From NCBI RefSeq assembly GCF_014638845.1, contig NZ_BMFP01000003.1:186001-250000 (forward strand): 64,000 nucleotides of DNA, given 5' to 3'. Of the stretch, positions 25,208-35,079 are shown in pieces. Numbering within the stretch: the first letter of the stretch is position 1; every line of letters starts with the position of its first letter. The notes beneath the pieces were generated by a model. It saw only the letters and a list, made by a program, of their open reading frames with translations, made no database searches and was not told the origin of the DNA. The position numbers and the translations under genes were made by a program. The DNA comes from Pontibacter amylolyticus. Lineage in GTDB: Bacteria; Bacteroidota; Bacteroidia; Cytophagales; Hymenobacteraceae.

Positions 25208-25240
25208 GGGTTAAGTTTCACACCATTATTTACTTAACCC
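25208..25240 (+). promoter_or_regulatory. Hairpin at the ribosome-binding region of surface protein A
   Basis: GGGTTAAGT (25208-25216) and ACTTAACCC (25232-25240) are perfect 9-base inverted arms ending 2 bp before the start codon. A GGAGG at 25205-25209 overlaps the left arm and is otherwise too far from the ATG to work as a ribosome-binding site; folding would bring it close. Confidence 0.5.
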
Positions 25241-25242
25241 AT

Positions 25243-28200
25243 ATGAATCAAATTTTACCCTTCTTCAAGGCTGTCTTGTTGAGCCTGGTGCTTGTATTAT
25301 TTGTAACCCCTGCCTTGCGCGCGCAAACCAAGGGTATGATCGTGAAGCCTGCCATAGGAGCGGGCAGGGCCGTGCTCGACCCGAACGGCGATGGCTATGT
25401 TTCCAGTCCTGCCACTCCTCCGGGCTTCCGATTCAATGATGTGCAGGAAAGCGAGATTCCGTACAGAGCCTTGCCACTTCCGGCAGGTGAGGTAATGGGC
25501 GACCTGCTGCGCGGACCTTCTGATGGTTTTTCTGATTTCTCATACCTGTTCGGTAACGTAGACCCGGTGTATACCTACTTGTCTGGAGGCAACCTCATGT
25601 TCCGTTTCCGTCTGGGAGGTATAGCACCTAACTCGAAAGGTTACAGCATCCTGATCGACACAGATAACAAATTCGGCAACACGGGTCCGGATGCTGACCC
25701 GGACTATACACCTGCCAACCCGGGCTTTGAAGTAGAGATCTTGCTGGCGACCGGCTTTGGCGTGCGGCTCTACAATGTCAATGGCGTGTCGTCTCCAGCT
25801 GTCGGAAGCCAGTTGGTTAACCTGCCTTACGAGCAGTATGCCCAGAAAGCGATTGCCTACACCACAAACGGTGGCAGCCCGGACTATTTTTACGATTTCT
25901 ACATGCCGTTCTCCGAGATAACTAAACACATTCCGTCCTTCACAGCCAGCACTCCGGTGCGCATGGTGGCCAACACGGTGATGAGCGCACAGCACAGTGC
26001 ACTGGCCGGGCCTATCTCTGATGTGGGCGGCATAGATGACAAGGTATACGGCGGCAATTATGCGGCCGCGTTCACCAACATTATCAAAAGTATCATCCCG
26101 ACTTCCCTGAACGTAACGCCTACTTCTGATTTTCCGTCGCTACGCAGCGCTGCCCCGGTAATGACGGGAACTTACACGGCAGGCACTTCCACAACCGCAA
26201 ATCCTTTGCAGGTGAACGGCACATCCATTGAAGCCGCTGGCACTGTGGTAACCGTATACCTGAATGGCGCACCACTAGGCACTACGACAGTGGGCGCAGG
26301 TGGCACCTGGACCTATACCTTGCCTGCTAACACTGCACTTGCCGCAAGCGACAAACTCACTGCCACAACCACTGCTACAGGTAAGTCTGTCTCCAATCTC
26401 TCGAACGAGGTTGTGGTGATATCACCAGCTTTTATCTGTCCGGCGAGTGCGACCCCTACCATCCTGTGCGCATCAGACAAAGGATTCACCGGAACGGTGC
26501 CGGCTGGGGTAGCCGCAGGCAGCATCATCAGGATCTATAAATTCGGAGAGCCCGACAGACCGGTCTTAGGTATACCTGACATCCCGGTAAGGGCTAATGG
26601 CACCTGGGGCTGGACATGCCGCGACGGTGTGAATGCAACCGACTGTAGCCCGGGACAGGGATGCGTGGCTGGAACTGTTACTTTGGGTAACGGCAGCTAT
26701 TACGCGATACTGGAAGAAGGAAACGGCAAATGCTCCTCTGCCAGATCAAACGAGGTATGCGTGGGCAAGGGCAACCTGGCCACCACCGCTACCCCTACCA
26801 TCACTACAAACCCTATCCTGCAAAGCACCACGGCCATCTCGGGCACCGCTGTTGCCAACGCTTCCGTTATTGTGTTGATCAACGGAAAGTTGTTTGGCAA
26901 CACCACGGCGACAAGCACAGGCGCATGGACGATGTCGGGTATGGTGCTGAAGGCAGGCCAGGTGGTTTCGGCTCGTGCGTTGTCGCCGAACATCTGCGTG
27001 TCGAACGAGACCTTTGCCACTGTGATGGCAGAAGCCTCTGTAGCCCCGGTCTTGAACGGCCCTATCCGGGCAGGTGCCACCTCGGTGTCGGGTACGTCCA
27101 CAGAGCCGGCTGGCACCGTGATCACCGTTTACCGTAACGCTCAGGCCATCTGCTCTACAAACTGTCCGGTGGTGGATGCCTATGGCAACTGGACCCTAGG
27201 CGGCCTTGCCGCTTCAGCGCTCACAAGCGGCAACACCATTACAGCAACTGCCACCGCACCAGGCAAAGGCGCCAGTGCTTTATCAAATACCGTAACCGTT
27301 CTGGCCGCTGCTTCAGCAACACCTGCTATACCTGCCATCACGGGTTCTTATGTGGAGGGGGCCACTGCGGTTTCAGGCACCGGTCCTGTCAATACCACGA
27401 TCAACCTGTACATTGATGGCTATCTTTTAGGCACGGTTACCTCTTCTGCAACGGGTAACTGGACCGTGATCGGCCTGAGCAGCAGTAACATTGAAAAACT
27501 ATTGTATGCCGGTGGGGTGCTCACGGCTACCTCCGGTACGATCGGCATAAACGAAAGCAGGCATTCAGCAGGTACGACAGTGTTGTGCTCTAATACCATA
27601 CCTGACAGAAACAAAGCAGTAACAGCCATTGCCTCCGCGATCTGCCAGAACAGCAGCGCCACGATCAGGATCAGCAACTCTGAGCCGGGCATCAGTTACG
27701 TACTCCGTAACGAGGCCAACACAGCCGACCTGAGCTCATCTGTGTTAGGCAACGGCAGTGACATTGTGCTTACTTCTTACCCACTTAGCACCAGCCAGAG
27801 AATCAAAGTGGCCGCCGTACGCGGCGAAAGCCCGGGTTGCGGCGCGGCTACGCTGAATAATACAGCTGATATTACGGTTAACCCGAATCCGACCGCTTTT
27901 ATGGTAACGGTTCAGAATACACAAATTTGTATCGGAGCTAAAGCCATGCTAACCGTTACAAGCTCTCAGTTGAACGTGAACTACCAGATCAGGCTTAAGG
28001 CGGACAACAGCGCTGTCGGTGCGCCAGTAGCTGGCACGGGTGGTCAAATCACGCTCGAAACCCCGGTTCTGAATACAACGGGCAGCTTCAACTTTTATGT
28101 ACAGGCCACTTCGGGTATAGCACCGACCTACTGCGGCACCCAGATGAGCAATGAAGTGACCATCACGGTATATGCCCTGCCCTCTAGGACGCTTGAGTTC

Positions 28201-29004
28201 ATAGAAGGCGCCTTTAATGCTGATGGCACCATGAACCTGATCATTAAGAATTCGGAGGTGAATGTGCTCTACCAGCTCCGTCTGAATGGCACGGATTTCA
28301 GAACGCCGGTAGCCGGCAATGGGGCTGATATAGTGCTTGTTTCGGATGTGGTAAGCTCTGAGAAGAAAACCTATACCGCTGTAGCCCGCCACATCAGTTC
28401 CGGCTGTCCGGTTGAGCTCGAGCAAAAGATCGAACTCCAGAGCATCACGGCGCTTCCGGTCGAATTGGTTTCATTTAAAGCGGTGGCCCAGCAAAACCAG
28501 GTATTATTGCAATGGACAACTGCCTCCGAACGCGACAACGACCTTTTTGAGGTGGAGCGCAGCCAGGACGGACGCAAGTTTACCCTCATTGGCCAGGTGA
28601 AAGGCAAAGGCACCAGTACTCTTACAAACTCTTATAGCTTCACTGACAAGAACCCGGGTACAGGAGTGAACTACTACCGCCTGCGCCAGGTGGATTATGA
28701 TGGCACGTTTGAATACAGCAAAACCTTGGCAGCACACCTGAAGGAAGCAAGCACTTCGGTTAAAGCCTACCCGAACCCATTCTCTCACAGCGTGCTGGTA
28801 GGTATAGCAACTGAAACGGCTGGTCCGATACAGGTGACTGTGGTTGATGCACAGGGCCGCGTGGTGATCGAGCAAAAGATAAATTCTGAAGGCAGGTATA
28901 GCACGCTTGAGCTTTCAACTCAACAACTGGCGACAGGCGTGTACTTCCTTCGTGTGACTGGCGGCGGCGTTAATTCCACCATGAAACTGATCAAATCGCA
29001 CTAG
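25243..29004 (+). CDS. Giant T9SS surface protein A with bacterial Ig-like repeats
   Basis: A 1253-aa secreted protein. Residues 1-28 are a signal peptide. Residues 30-290 form an N-terminal domain shared with the paralogue at 30738, starting GMIVKPA and holding the Ca-binding-like loop DPNGDGYVS near residue 50. Several bacterial Ig-like modules follow (for example GTSTEPAGTVITVYRNA, GTSIEAAGTVVTVYLNG), then beta-rich Thr/Ser modules with periodic Cys. The last 180 residues are a fibronectin-like module (LPVELVSFKA) and the type A sorting domain (AYPNPFSHSVLVGI to MKLIKSH) recognised by the type IX secretion system. It is probably an adhesin or matrix protein. The transcript ends in a terminator at 29023. 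Confidence 0.85.
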   Translation: MNQILPFFKAVLLSLVLVLFVTPALRAQTKGMIVKPAIGAGRAVLDPNGDGYVSSPATPPGFRFNDVQESEIPYRALPLPAGEVMGDLLRGPSDGFSDFSYLFGNVDPVYTYLSGGNLMFRFRLGGIAPNSKGYSILIDTDNKFGNTGPDADPDYTPANPGFEVEILLATGFGVRLYNVNGVSSPAVGSQLVNLPYEQYAQKAIAYTTNGGSPDYFYDFYMPFSEITKHIPSFTASTPVRMVANTVMSAQHSALAGPISDVGGIDDKVYGGNYAAAFTNIIKSIIPTSLNVTPTSDFPSLRSAAPVMTGTYTAGTSTTANPLQVNGTSIEAAGTVVTVYLNGAPLGTTTVGAGGTWTYTLPANTALAASDKLTATTTATGKSVSNLSNEVVVISPAFICPASATPTILCASDKGFTGTVPAGVAAGSIIRIYKFGEPDRPVLGIPDIPVRANGTWGWTCRDGVNATDCSPGQGCVAGTVTLGNGSYYAILEEGNGKCSSARSNEVCVGKGNLATTATPTITTNPILQSTTAISGTAVANASVIVLINGKLFGNTTATSTGAWTMSGMVLKAGQVVSARALSPNICVSNETFATVMAEASVAPVLNGPIRAGATSVSGTSTEPAGTVITVYRNAQAICSTNCPVVDAYGNWTLGGLAASALTSGNTITATATAPGKGASALSNTVTVLAAASATPAIPAITGSYVEGATAVSGTGPVNTTINLYIDGYLLGTVTSSATGNWTVIGLSSSNIEKLLYAGGVLTATSGTIGINESRHSAGTTVLCSNTIPDRNKAVTAIASAICQNSSATIRISNSEPGISYVLRNEANTADLSSSVLGNGSDIVLTSYPLSTSQRIKVAAVRGESPGCGAATLNNTADITVNPNPTAFMVTVQNTQICIGAKAMLTVTSSQLNVNYQIRLKADNSAVGAPVAGTGGQITLETPVLNTTGSFNFYVQATSGIAPTYCGTQMSNEVTITVYALPSRTLEFIEGAFNADGTMNLIIKNSEVNVLYQLRLNGTDFRTPVAGNGADIVLVSDVVSSEKKTYTAVARHISSGCPVELEQKIELQSITALPVELVSFKAVAQQNQVLLQWTTASERDNDLFEVERSQDGRKFTLIGQVKGKGTSTLTNSYSFTDKNPGTGVNYYRLRQVDYDGTFEYSKTLAAHLKEASTSVKAYPNPFSHSVLVGIATETAGPIQVTVVDAQGRVVIEQKINSEGRYSTLELSTQQLATGVYFLRVTGGGVNSTMKLIKSH

Positions 29005-29022
29005 TTTTCCTGGTACACAAAA

Positions 29023-29067
29023 CAAAGATCGGGGTGACACACGTTTGTTGCCCCGATCTTTGTTTTT
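29023..29067 (+). terminator. Terminator of surface protein A, overlapping the next promoter
   Basis: CAAAGATCGGGG (29023-29034) pairs perfectly with CCCCGATCTTTG (29051-29062), 12 bp, and is followed by five T. The loop contains the -33 TTTG (29044-29047) and the T run leads directly into the -7 box TACCTTTG (29067-29074) of the next gene. Confidence 0.9.
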
Positions 29068-29074
29068 ACCTTTG
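29044..29074 (+). promoter_or_regulatory. Promoter of the beta-ketoacyl synthase gene
   Basis: TTTG, 19-base spacer, TACCTTTG: an exact consensus match. The predicted start at about 29080-29082 falls on or next to TTG 29082, the only start that keeps the conserved N-terminal strand. The promoter is nested in the upstream terminator. Confidence 0.75.
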
Positions 29075-29081
29075 CCCCGCA

Positions 29082-30281
29082 TTGGAAAGCGCAAAAGAAC
29101 ATATCGTGATCAGGGGCTGTGGTGTTATCTCACCTCTGGGTACGGATGAGCAGTCCGCAGCGCAGGCGTATTTGTCAGGCAGACCATCATTTTCTATTTG
29201 GCAACACCAGGGACAAGCTACTCCTGTAGCCGCTCTATCCGCAGCAGGCGAAGCGGCATTGCAAAAACTCCAGGCAGAGAACCCCAGCTATCGCCAGCTC
29301 GACCGTTCCGTGCTGATGGCCATCTACGCTGCCCGCCAGGCAGCTGAACAGGCTGGCTGGTTTAACGCGCCCTCAGTACTACAGCCAGATCTGGCTGTGA
29401 ATATCGGTTCCTCCAGAGGGGCCACCGGGCTGTTTGAGCAGCACTTTGAGGCCTTCCAGCAACAGCGGCTCTCTGCTTCTTCCTCCCCCACGACTACCTT
29501 GGGAAATTTATCAAGCTGGGTAGGCCATGCCGTGAATGCAGGCGGTGCGCAAATCAGCCACTCTATTACCTGCAGCACGGCGCTCATGGCCGTAGCAAAC
29601 GGCGTTGCCTGGTTGCGGGCAGGTATGGCCAACCGCTTTCTGGCTGGCGGCACCGAAGCGCCACTCACCGATTTCACGATTGCCCAGATGAAAGCGATCG
29701 GAATCTACTCTTCAATGCACGACCAACCTTTTCCCTGCCAACCTTATGGAACTTCTGGTGAGAATACCTTTGCGTTAGGCGAAGGCGCAGCCGTACTGGC
29801 ACTCGAGAAAGCAGCTGCCTCTCAGCTTATCCAGGGCGATGTGGTGATCGAAGCAGTTGGTTTCGGTTTTGAGCCAATCAAAAGCAAAACAGGTATATCC
29901 GCTGAAGGACTCAATTTTCAACAATCCATGCAGCATGCCCTGGCACAGCTCCCCCGCCATCAGCAAACGATTGATGCCATCATCACCCATTCACCTGGCA
30001 CCAGAGCGGGCGACATGGCTGAATTAAGTGCAATTAAAGCAACCTTCAGAAGTAAGCTACCCGCTATCACCACGAATAAACACCTGCTTGGTCATACGCT
30101 AGGCGCCTCCGGTGCCCTTAATTTACAGTATGCCTTGTATTTACTTGATCAACAACAAATTACCCCGCCTAACTATCCTTTATTGCTCCCAACTTCGTCC
30201 CTCACAGGCATGCAACGCCTTATGATAAACGCAGCAGGTTTTGGTGGAAATGCCGCTAGTATCATCCTTCGTTTAGTTTAG
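29082..30281 (+). CDS. Stand-alone beta-ketoacyl-ACP synthase (KAS I/II type)
   Basis: A 399-aa (from TTG 29082) thiolase-fold condensing enzyme. The Cys-His-His triad is complete: Cys164 (ITCSTALMAVANG), His303 (THSPGTRAGD) and His338 (NKHLLGHTLGASG). The first His motif differs from the usual THGTGT. An ORF extends to 29034 but that part is terminator and promoter, so the true start is TTG 29082 (near-leaderless) or GTG 29106. It condenses malonyl-ACP with an acyl primer. No acyl carrier protein or other fatty-acid gene is adjacent. It sits between two surface-protein paralogues downstream of bioA; a link to pimeloyl supply for biotin is possible but only positional. Confidence 0.85.
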   Translation: MESAKEHIVIRGCGVISPLGTDEQSAAQAYLSGRPSFSIWQHQGQATPVAALSAAGEAALQKLQAENPSYRQLDRSVLMAIYAARQAAEQAGWFNAPSVLQPDLAVNIGSSRGATGLFEQHFEAFQQQRLSASSSPTTTLGNLSSWVGHAVNAGGAQISHSITCSTALMAVANGVAWLRAGMANRFLAGGTEAPLTDFTIAQMKAIGIYSSMHDQPFPCQPYGTSGENTFALGEGAAVLALEKAAASQLIQGDVVIEAVGFGFEPIKSKTGISAEGLNFQQSMQHALAQLPRHQQTIDAIITHSPGTRAGDMAELSAIKATFRSKLPAITTNKHLLGHTLGASGALNLQYALYLLDQQQITPPNYPLLLPTSSLTGMQRLMINAAGFGGNAASIILRLV

Positions 30282-30737
30282 AAATATAATTAAAAATTAC
30301 AATTAATACACCCGTCTTAATCCAATTCATAGACATCTTCTATATAGTACAATTATTGTACATTTCCATTATACATTCCCCTAAGCTCCTTTTCCAATAT
30401 TGCACAGATTTAGAAGCTTTATTTAGTCACTGTTTGATTGTGGTTGACTTTCCTCTTTTCCCACTCTGTGAAATCGAACATAACATAGGAAACTGGCCAA
30501 TTTTCACCTCCAGCTTAATTAATGTATAGGAATATAAGAACTTATTAATACAATTTACCGCCGCCTATCTTTCCAATTCCTGTCCAATTGCACACTAAAG
30601 TTTTATAGCACAGGCACGTATAACTCAATACAATCTAAAAGTGAGAACAGAGCACGACCTGCCTGATTCACACTACTTTTTATTGTATTAATTACCCTTT
30701 AACCAAATACTTGCTATAACAAACTTTTACCCAGACT
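30282..30737. other. Long AT-rich leader region of surface protein B
   Basis: A 456-bp noncoding region, strongly AT-rich. It contains the 15-bp palindrome GTACAAT-T-ATTGTAC (30347-30361), a possible dimeric regulator site. I see no exact TAnnTTTG box near the ATG at 30738 and no gene. Confidence 0.45.
30347..30361. promoter_or_regulatory. 15-bp palindrome in the surface protein B leader
   Basis: GTACAAT and ATTGTAC are perfect 7-bp arms around a single T. It lies 376 bp before the ATG of surface protein B and 66 bp after the synthase stop. Its function is unknown. Confidence 0.4.
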
Positions 30738-33700
30738 ATGAAAAAATTTATACAAGTCTCGTTTCTACGAAGCAGCCTCTGGGTTGCTATTTTACTCGTA
30801 GTCACGATCGCAGGCGCTTTTGCGCAAACATCTGGCATGATTGTACAGCCAGCCAGAAACGGTGGAGAGGTTATATTAGACCCAAATGGCGACGGTTATA
30901 TATCGACAACAGCCACCGGATTCTCAGGCGCCAATGACATTGGAGAAGGCATCAGTGAAATCCCCTATCGAGCATTACCCACGCTGGCATCAGAGCCTTT
31001 GGGGGATGTTAAAAACGGAACAGCCGGAAGCCACACGGATTTTGCGCCTCCCTCTCCGCTACAGGTATATTTTGATGGCAGAAACCTCATGTTCAGACTG
31101 CGGGTGGGTGGTATCTCATCTGCTGCGCGGGGCTACAGTGTCCTCATCGACTCAGACAATACTTTTGCAGGCACTGGCGCAAATCCGGGTTTTGAGTTTG
31201 AGGTGGTCCTCTTCTCAAACTCTGAGGTGAGGCTCATCGGTCACACTGGCACATCATCACAAACACTCTTTAGTGGCGCCGTTACGCAGTTCTCTCAGCG
31301 GGCACAGGCAGCCTCAACCGGCGGCGGCGACCCGGATTACTTCTATGATTTTTATGTTCCACTTACCGCTTTTAACAACCAGATCACATCCACCACGCCT
31401 TTGCGTATGGTGGCCAGCACCCTCAACCTTGGACGCAGTGCGCTGTCAGATCTAAGTTTAGTGACTGACGTAGCGGGGGTTGATTTCAGAACTTACAATC
31501 AGGATGCGCTTGCAGCCTGGCGTGATATCATTGGTGTAACGCCTCCAGTTACGCTCAATAACCTGGTAGCAAACGAAATTTCTCAGATCAGGACTTTTGC
31601 GCCAGTGATTAGCTCCCCTATTACTACAGCTGCTACATCTATCTCAGGCACCTCCCGGGAGCCAGTTGGAACGATCATTCAAATCTTGCGAAATGGCACT
31701 GCTCTTGGTACTGCAACCGTAACAGCTACAGGTACTTGGACATTTACATTACCAAGCGGTGTAACACTAGCAGAAGGTAACCGGATCACGGCTACAGCCA
31801 CTGCTCCAAACCGTCCGGTTTCAGAGGCATCCAATGCTGTGATTGTTACAGGTACTGTGTGTGCTACTCCGCCGCCAGCAATTGTTGGAGCAGACGGTCC
31901 TAGAAGGATACTCAATGGTACTTCAGCGCCGAACGCTATCATCAGAATCTATCGAAATGGCATACTATTATCGAACTCCACTGGCGCTACTTTTGTAACA
32001 GCCAGTACTACAGGCGCGTGGACTTTTACAGTATGTGCACCTGGCGGTGGTAGCGGAAATAATAATTGTATTGGCAATGGCGTGTTCACAGCAACACAGC
32101 AGCTAGGCACAGGCTGCCAGTCAAATCCATCAGCCCCATTTGTTAACCTACCTACTACAGCAACCAGCCCTGCAACTACTATCACCTCACCAGTTTGCGT
32201 CAGTTCGTCTACAGTTTCCGGAACAGCCGCGCCAGATGCTTTCGTGACGGTATTCCTCAACGACCGCCCGATATACCTGGTAACAACAACAGATAATGCC
32301 TATACGGCACAAGCAGATGCTGCTGGCAACTGGAGTTTTACAGGTAATTTAGGTTTCACTGCCGGAAACACTTTATTCGCCAGAGCCAGAACGGCAACTA
32401 CTTATTATGGACAGTCATCAAACGTAACCGTAACCAGCTGCCCGACTACAGCACCCGTTATCACCGGAGATTACTGTGGTGTGACAACGACTGTAACCGG
32501 TACATCAACAGAACCAGCCGGCACCTCAATTCAGGTATATGCGGGTGGCACTGCAGTTGGCTCGCCCACCACCGTTAATCAGAACGGTTTCTGGACAGTG
32601 ACCGGACTCTCCATTCCGCAGGGCACGGCCTTCACGGCACGGGCCACAGCGCCGGGTGGCACACAAAGCCCGGACTCTGAACCGGTAACCGCTACTGCTC
32701 AGACATCGGCAGAAGGCCTCACCATCAACAGCCCCATCCTGGAAGCCGCTACCACGATCTCAGGAACAGGCCCTGGCGGCACACAACTAACACTCTATAT
32801 CGACGGCACGCCCTTCACACCCATCTCTATACCTGAAAATGGCAGCTGGAGCATCACTGGCTTTTCACGCTCAGAGATATTCCCGGGTGCTGAGATAAGC
32901 GCTACTGTGACAGCAACCGGACAGTGCGAGAGTGAATTAGCCGAAAGCGTGATAGTGGAATGCGAGCCACTGACCACTACCTTCACGGTCTCTTCCAGCA
33001 CACCGGCCACCATCTGTGGAGGGAGTACACCTGTGGTCGTAAACCTGGCCGCGTCTCAGTTAGGAGTAATCTATACCTTACTGGCTGATGGAGAAGTATC
33101 CGGCGCTTCTGTAATGGGTACGGGTGATGCGATTACAATCACTTCAGGACCTATCAGCAACACTACAAACGCTAACAGGGATGTGGTGCTATCGGTGAGA
33201 GCACGCAGGGTCACCGGCGCTACAGGAGAGAGCCTGCCTGCAAGCTGTGAAGCCATCCTGACCGAAACAATCACCAGATCCGTGCTGCCACAAGCGCCAA
33301 CCAATTACACCGTTACGCCGCTGACAAGCAATGTTTGCGCAGGCTCTGCTGTCACATTGCAGCTCAGCACCTCTGCATCAGGCTATACCTATCAGTTGCT
33401 GAACGAGGCAACTGGTGAGCTGGTGGGAACCCCGATTGCCGGAACTGGATCAGCGATCAACCTATCAACAGGTCCGGTTAACTTCAACGCTTCATACAGC
33501 GTTGTCATTACTAATAATGCCAATCAATGTGTGCTGACAGATGCAGGGCGTTACACGGCTAACATCTCCGGGCCAGCCATCGACAGGCCGGTATTTGCCA
33601 CCAATGACAGGGTATGTATCGGAGGTCCGGCAGTCATAAATGTATCTACCCAAGCCAATACCAGTTACCTGTATGATGTATTTCAGGTTGCCCCCGGCGG

Positions 33701-34991
33701 TTCTGCAACACAAATAGCAAATGACCTACAGGGCACGGGCAACATAATTGCCGTACCTTCAGCAGCGTTGAATACACCGGGCACCTATTCCTTCTATGTG
33801 GAAGTGTCGAGTCCTTCCTGTCCTGCTCGCAGAGTACTGCAGACTGCTACAGTGGAAGTGACAAACAACCCAGGTATAGCCAATGCCGGAGAGGATGCAA
33901 CTGTCTGTGGAACCGAAGCTGTGCTCGCAGCTCAGTCAGCCGCGCCGGGTGTTGGTACCTGGTCTATTGTGACTAAACCAGCGGGAAGTACAGATCCGAC
34001 TTTCGCCAACGTAAACAACCCCAACTCCACGGTCAGCGGCCTTGTTTCAGGTATCTATGAATTCCGTTGGTCAGTCGTGACCACTTGCGGCGGCACCCCA
34101 ACTCCGGCAGTAGAAGACATTGTCAGAATCACGGTTAACTGTGAAGCTTCCTATGTGGTGTTGCCCCCTAAATACAGGGATGAATACATGAGTGGTGACA
34201 CACTGGCTTACACGGTAGACACAGATGGCGGCATAACGGCAGCTACACTACTGAGCGGCTCGCTGCCTCCGGGTTTTATACTTTCACCAACTAACGGCAA
34301 CATTACCGTAGGAAACCCGGATTTGCTTGTAACAGGCATTTATCAACTAAGCATTAGACTAGTGGACTCCTTGGGAGACGTAACTGATGTCGTGTTGACC
34401 ATCGTCATCGATGAGGACTCTCCTATCATCATACCGCTCCCTGTCGAGCTGGTATACTTCACGGCTACTGTCCGTAACAACCAGGCGCACCTGGAGTGGC
34501 TCACCGCTTCGGAACTGGACAACGACCGCTTTGAGATAGAGCGCAGCCTCGATGCAAGGAGCTTTGAGAAAGTAGGCACCGTGAAAGGCAAAGGCACGGC
34601 CAGCCTGGAAACCAAGTACCAGTTTACAGACCGCACACCGGTGCAGGGCACTGTCTACTACCGACTCAAGCAGGTAGACATCGACGGACAGTTTGCTTAC
34701 AGCAACGTGATTGCAGTCAATGCCATGGGTTTGGCGCGTGAACTGGCTACGCAGGCCTATCCGAACCCATTCCAGGATGTGATCAAAGTGACGCTTATGG
34801 CACCAGAGTCGCAGGTAACTGTAATGACCATTTACGACATGAACGGACGCCGTGTGTTGAACAAGGAACTGCCATTGGATGCCGGCCTGAACAGACTGGA
34901 GCTTAACCTGGAGCAGCTACAGTCAGGTATGTACATCCTGAAAGTTGTGGGCGCGGGCATGGAGTCCACCACCCGAATCATGAAAAACTAA
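30738..34991 (+). CDS. Giant T9SS surface protein B, paralogue of A
   Basis: A 1417-aa secreted protein, clearly paralogous to the one at 25243. Signal peptide 1-29 (ending AGAFAQ); shared N-terminal domain to about residue 290, beginning GMIVQPA with the loop DPNGDGYIS; Ig-like modules (GTSREPVGTIIQILRNG, GTSTEPAGTSIQVYAGG); Cys-containing beta modules; then a cadherin-like putative-Ig segment near residues 1170-1210 and the LPVELVYFTATV fibronectin-like module. The C-terminal type A sorting domain is AYPNPFQDVIKVTL to TTRIMKN. Base composition is more AT-rich in the repeat region than in the two ends, suggesting separate histories. Likely adhesin exported by the type IX system, whose genes are not in this window. 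Confidence 0.85.
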   Translation: MKKFIQVSFLRSSLWVAILLVVTIAGAFAQTSGMIVQPARNGGEVILDPNGDGYISTTATGFSGANDIGEGISEIPYRALPTLASEPLGDVKNGTAGSHTDFAPPSPLQVYFDGRNLMFRLRVGGISSAARGYSVLIDSDNTFAGTGANPGFEFEVVLFSNSEVRLIGHTGTSSQTLFSGAVTQFSQRAQAASTGGGDPDYFYDFYVPLTAFNNQITSTTPLRMVASTLNLGRSALSDLSLVTDVAGVDFRTYNQDALAAWRDIIGVTPPVTLNNLVANEISQIRTFAPVISSPITTAATSISGTSREPVGTIIQILRNGTALGTATVTATGTWTFTLPSGVTLAEGNRITATATAPNRPVSEASNAVIVTGTVCATPPPAIVGADGPRRILNGTSAPNAIIRIYRNGILLSNSTGATFVTASTTGAWTFTVCAPGGGSGNNNCIGNGVFTATQQLGTGCQSNPSAPFVNLPTTATSPATTITSPVCVSSSTVSGTAAPDAFVTVFLNDRPIYLVTTTDNAYTAQADAAGNWSFTGNLGFTAGNTLFARARTATTYYGQSSNVTVTSCPTTAPVITGDYCGVTTTVTGTSTEPAGTSIQVYAGGTAVGSPTTVNQNGFWTVTGLSIPQGTAFTARATAPGGTQSPDSEPVTATAQTSAEGLTINSPILEAATTISGTGPGGTQLTLYIDGTPFTPISIPENGSWSITGFSRSEIFPGAEISATVTATGQCESELAESVIVECEPLTTTFTVSSSTPATICGGSTPVVVNLAASQLGVIYTLLADGEVSGASVMGTGDAITITSGPISNTTNANRDVVLSVRARRVTGATGESLPASCEAILTETITRSVLPQAPTNYTVTPLTSNVCAGSAVTLQLSTSASGYTYQLLNEATGELVGTPIAGTGSAINLSTGPVNFNASYSVVITNNANQCVLTDAGRYTANISGPAIDRPVFATNDRVCIGGPAVINVSTQANTSYLYDVFQVAPGGSATQIANDLQGTGNIIAVPSAALNTPGTYSFYVEVSSPSCPARRVLQTATVEVTNNPGIANAGEDATVCGTEAVLAAQSAAPGVGTWSIVTKPAGSTDPTFANVNNPNSTVSGLVSGIYEFRWSVVTTCGGTPTPAVEDIVRITVNCEASYVVLPPKYRDEYMSGDTLAYTVDTDGGITAATLLSGSLPPGFILSPTNGNITVGNPDLLVTGIYQLSIRLVDSLGDVTDVVLTIVIDEDSPIIIPLPVELVYFTATVRNNQAHLEWLTASELDNDRFEIERSLDARSFEKVGTVKGKGTASLETKYQFTDRTPVQGTVYYRLKQVDIDGQFAYSNVIAVNAMGLARELATQAYPNPFQDVIKVTLMAPESQVTVMTIYDMNGRRVLNKELPLDAGLNRLELNLEQLQSGMYILKVVGAGMESTTRIMKN

Positions 34992-35012
34992 ACGACAGGT
35001 ATAACATCCACG

Positions 35013-35048
35013 GAAAAGGCAGCCGCAAATTGGCTGCCTTTTCTTTTT
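35013..35048 (+). terminator. Rho-independent terminator after surface protein B
   Basis: AAAAGGCAGCC pairs with GGCTGCCTTTT (11 bp), loop GCAAATT, followed by CTTTTT. It lies 22 bp past the stop. Confidence 0.9.
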
Positions 35049-35079
35049 ACTGCTTATGACACTTCTGCACTGAATTTGT

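Larger units (their letters stand above)
24697..25242. other. Long AT-rich leader region of surface protein A
   Basis: A 546-bp noncoding region, clearly richer in A+T than its flanks. It holds an exact -7 match TACCTTTG at 25052-25059 and, right before the ATG, a 9-bp inverted repeat (25208-25240). I see no gene. No obvious similarity to the 456-bp region before paralogue B beyond the octamer-like CCAATTGCAC/AATTGCAC phrase. Confidence 0.5.

Noticed and set aside
29034..29081. 16-codon extension of the beta-ketoacyl synthase
   Set aside because: It translates the terminator hairpin and promoter of the gene itself.
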